Assembly (NCBI GenBank): GCA_023230905.1 | Contig: JALNWL010000163.1 | Coordinates: 1-6,103, forward strand | DNA length: 6,103 bases | Reading direction: 5' to 3' | Source of the DNA: Syntrophales bacterium | Lineage (GTDB): Bacteria; Desulfobacterota; Syntrophia; Syntrophales; UBA2251 | Shown here: one piece after another, positions 4,941 through 6,103 of the stretch | Layout of the letters: each line of letters starts with the position of its first letter | Position numbering within the stretch: position 1 is the first letter of the stretch | The notes under the pieces: generated by a model | Told to the model about the DNA's origin: nothing | Database searches by the model: none | The model's input: the letters and a program-made list of their open reading frames with translations, nothing else | Made by a program: the position numbers and the translations under genes

Positions 4941-6103
4941 ATGGTTTTAGGAGATTTTTTCAAGAAGCACAGCCAGGAAATCCCCAATAACGAGGCGCTC
5001 GTCTTCAAGGAGCGACGGATCACGTTCAAGCAGTACGACGAGGCGACGGACCGGGTGGCGATGGGTCTCCTGAAGCTGGGCGTCCAGCGAGGCGATCGGA
5101 TCGCGATCTACGGGCCGCTATGGCCCGAGGTCGTCTTCGCCTACTTCGGCGCGGCCAAGATCGGGGCCATCGGCGTTCCCATGAGCGCCCGGACCACGGC
5201 GCCGGAGCTTAAATTCTTCGTCAACGACTCGGAGAGCTCCGTCCTGTTCATGCCCAGCACCTTTATGGGCGGGGATTTCATGGCGAATCTGGACGCCGTC
5301 CGGGAGGAGATGCCGACGCTGAAACACGTCGTATGCTTCGATCTGGAAAAAGAAGGCGTCCTCCTCTGGGAGAAGTTCCTGACCGACCCCGACCCGGCGG
5401 TGCTGAACAAGGCCAAGGATGCGGTCCAGGAGGACGATTCCGCCCTCTTCATCTACACATCTGGCACGACGGGCGTTCCCAAGGCCGCCCAGTTGACGCA
5501 CAAGAATTTGATCGCCCTGACGAACGCCCAGATCGAGGCCACCGGATACCATCGCGGGCATATCATCGTCCTGAACCTCCCCTTCAGCCATGTCGGCGGC
5601 GCCGTGATGGGGATCATCTGCAACGTGAACGTGGGCAACAAGGTCGTCATGATGGACGCCTTCAATCCCGAGGAAACCCTCCGCCTGGTTTCCGAAGAGA
5701 AGGCAACGACGCTGGGGCAGGTACCCGCCATGTACGCCATGGAGCTTTCCCATCCCAACCTGAGCAAGTACGACATCAGCACCCTCAAGCTCCCCATCGT
5801 CTCCTCCCAGCCGTGCCCCTCGGAGCTGATCTCGGCCTTCAAGAAGATCGTCGGCGTGATCCCACTCAACGCTTACGGCCTGACGGAAACCACCGCCGCC
5901 ATCACCTACACCCATCCCAGCCACGGCGAGGAGAAGCTGACCTATTCCGTCGGCAAGCCGGTTCCCTCGATCCAGATGGTGCTCAAGGATGACGACGGCA
6001 ACATCATGCCCCAGGGCGAGGCGGGCGAGATCTGCGTGAAGGGCCCGGTCGTCATGAAGGGCTACTGGAAGCGCCCCGAAGAGGACGCCAAGGTCTTCGA
6101 CGC
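4941..6103 (+). CDS. AMP-forming acyl-CoA ligase/synthetase, N-terminal 387 residues (3' truncated)
   Basis: This member of the ANL (adenylate-forming) superfamily should activate a carboxylic acid with ATP to an acyl-AMP and then transfer it to CoA. Visible core motifs are the ATP-binding loop YTSGTTGVPK (172-181), LPFSHVGG (213-220), the adenylate-binding NAYGLTETT (310-318), SVGKP (336-340) and GEICVKGP (362-369), then GYWKRPEE (374-381). The window ends before the hinge aspartate (usually in YRTGD) and the C-terminal lid with the catalytic lysine, so about 120-150 residues are missing. The substrate cannot be read from this part: fatty, alicyclic or aromatic acids are all possible. No signal or membrane segment is seen, so it is probably cytosolic. 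Unusually, the segment that often reads GGAPL or GAAPL in relatives is SSQPCP (288-293). The tandem TetR gene directly upstream is its likely regulator. Confidence 0.88.
   Translation, partial: MVLGDFFKKHSQEIPNNEALVFKERRITFKQYDEATDRVAMGLLKLGVQRGDRIAIYGPLWPEVVFAYFGAAKIGAIGVPMSARTTAPELKFFVNDSESSVLFMPSTFMGGDFMANLDAVREEMPTLKHVVCFDLEKEGVLLWEKFLTDPDPAVLNKAKDAVQEDDSALFIYTSGTTGVPKAAQLTHKNLIALTNAQIEATGYHRGHIIVLNLPFSHVGGAVMGIICNVNVGNKVVMMDAFNPEETLRLVSEEKATTLGQVPAMYAMELSHPNLSKYDISTLKLPIVSSQPCPSELISAFKKIVGVIPLNAYGLTETTAAITYTHPSHGEEKLTYSVGKPVPSIQMVLKDDDGNIMPQGEAGEICVKGPVVMKGYWKRPEEDAKVFD

Noticed and set aside
5118..5924. Minus-strand frames opposite the acyl-CoA ligase
   Set aside because: Shadows of the sense gene. 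The sense frame carries all the adenylate-forming motifs.

Overview
The window is high-GC DNA with four protein genes, all on the + strand: the 3' end of an iron-sulfur protein gene, a complete methionine-synthase-type gene, a complete regulator gene made of two fused TetR units, and the 5' part of an acyl-CoA ligase gene. The protein types suggest an anaerobic deltaproteobacterium, perhaps a syntroph or sulfate-reducer relative (Desulfobacterota/Syntrophales-like). This is inferred from family resemblance only, because no rRNA or other phylogenetic marker is present.

Layout: 2-499 is the C-terminal part of a protein resembling 4Fe-4S ferredoxin-type proteins of anaerobes. 500-900 is non-coding. 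It holds a GC-rich, possibly structured stretch, a perfect 13-bp hairpin followed by four T (696-728), and a good sigma70-type promoter (774-802). 901-3333 encodes an 810-residue cobalamin-dependent methionine synthase. It has homocysteine, pterin and B12 modules but no C-terminal SAM-binding reactivation domain. 3387-4604, after a 53-nt gap, encodes a 405-residue protein with two complete TetR units in tandem, the second resembling FadR-type acyl-CoA-responsive regulators. 4605-4940 is a non-coding region with several inverted repeats and a weak promoter candidate. 4941-6103 encodes the first 387 residues of an AMP-forming acyl-CoA ligase and runs off the window.

The methionine synthase and the regulator could share a transcript. 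The regulator sits directly upstream of the ligase, the classic position for local control of fatty or aromatic acid activation. The palindromes between regulator and ligase are plausible operator sites, though none is proven. The least ordinary items are the double TetR protein, the palindromes ahead of the ligase, and the methionine synthase that must rely on a separate reactivation system. I found no mobile element, CRISPR array, tRNA or rRNA.
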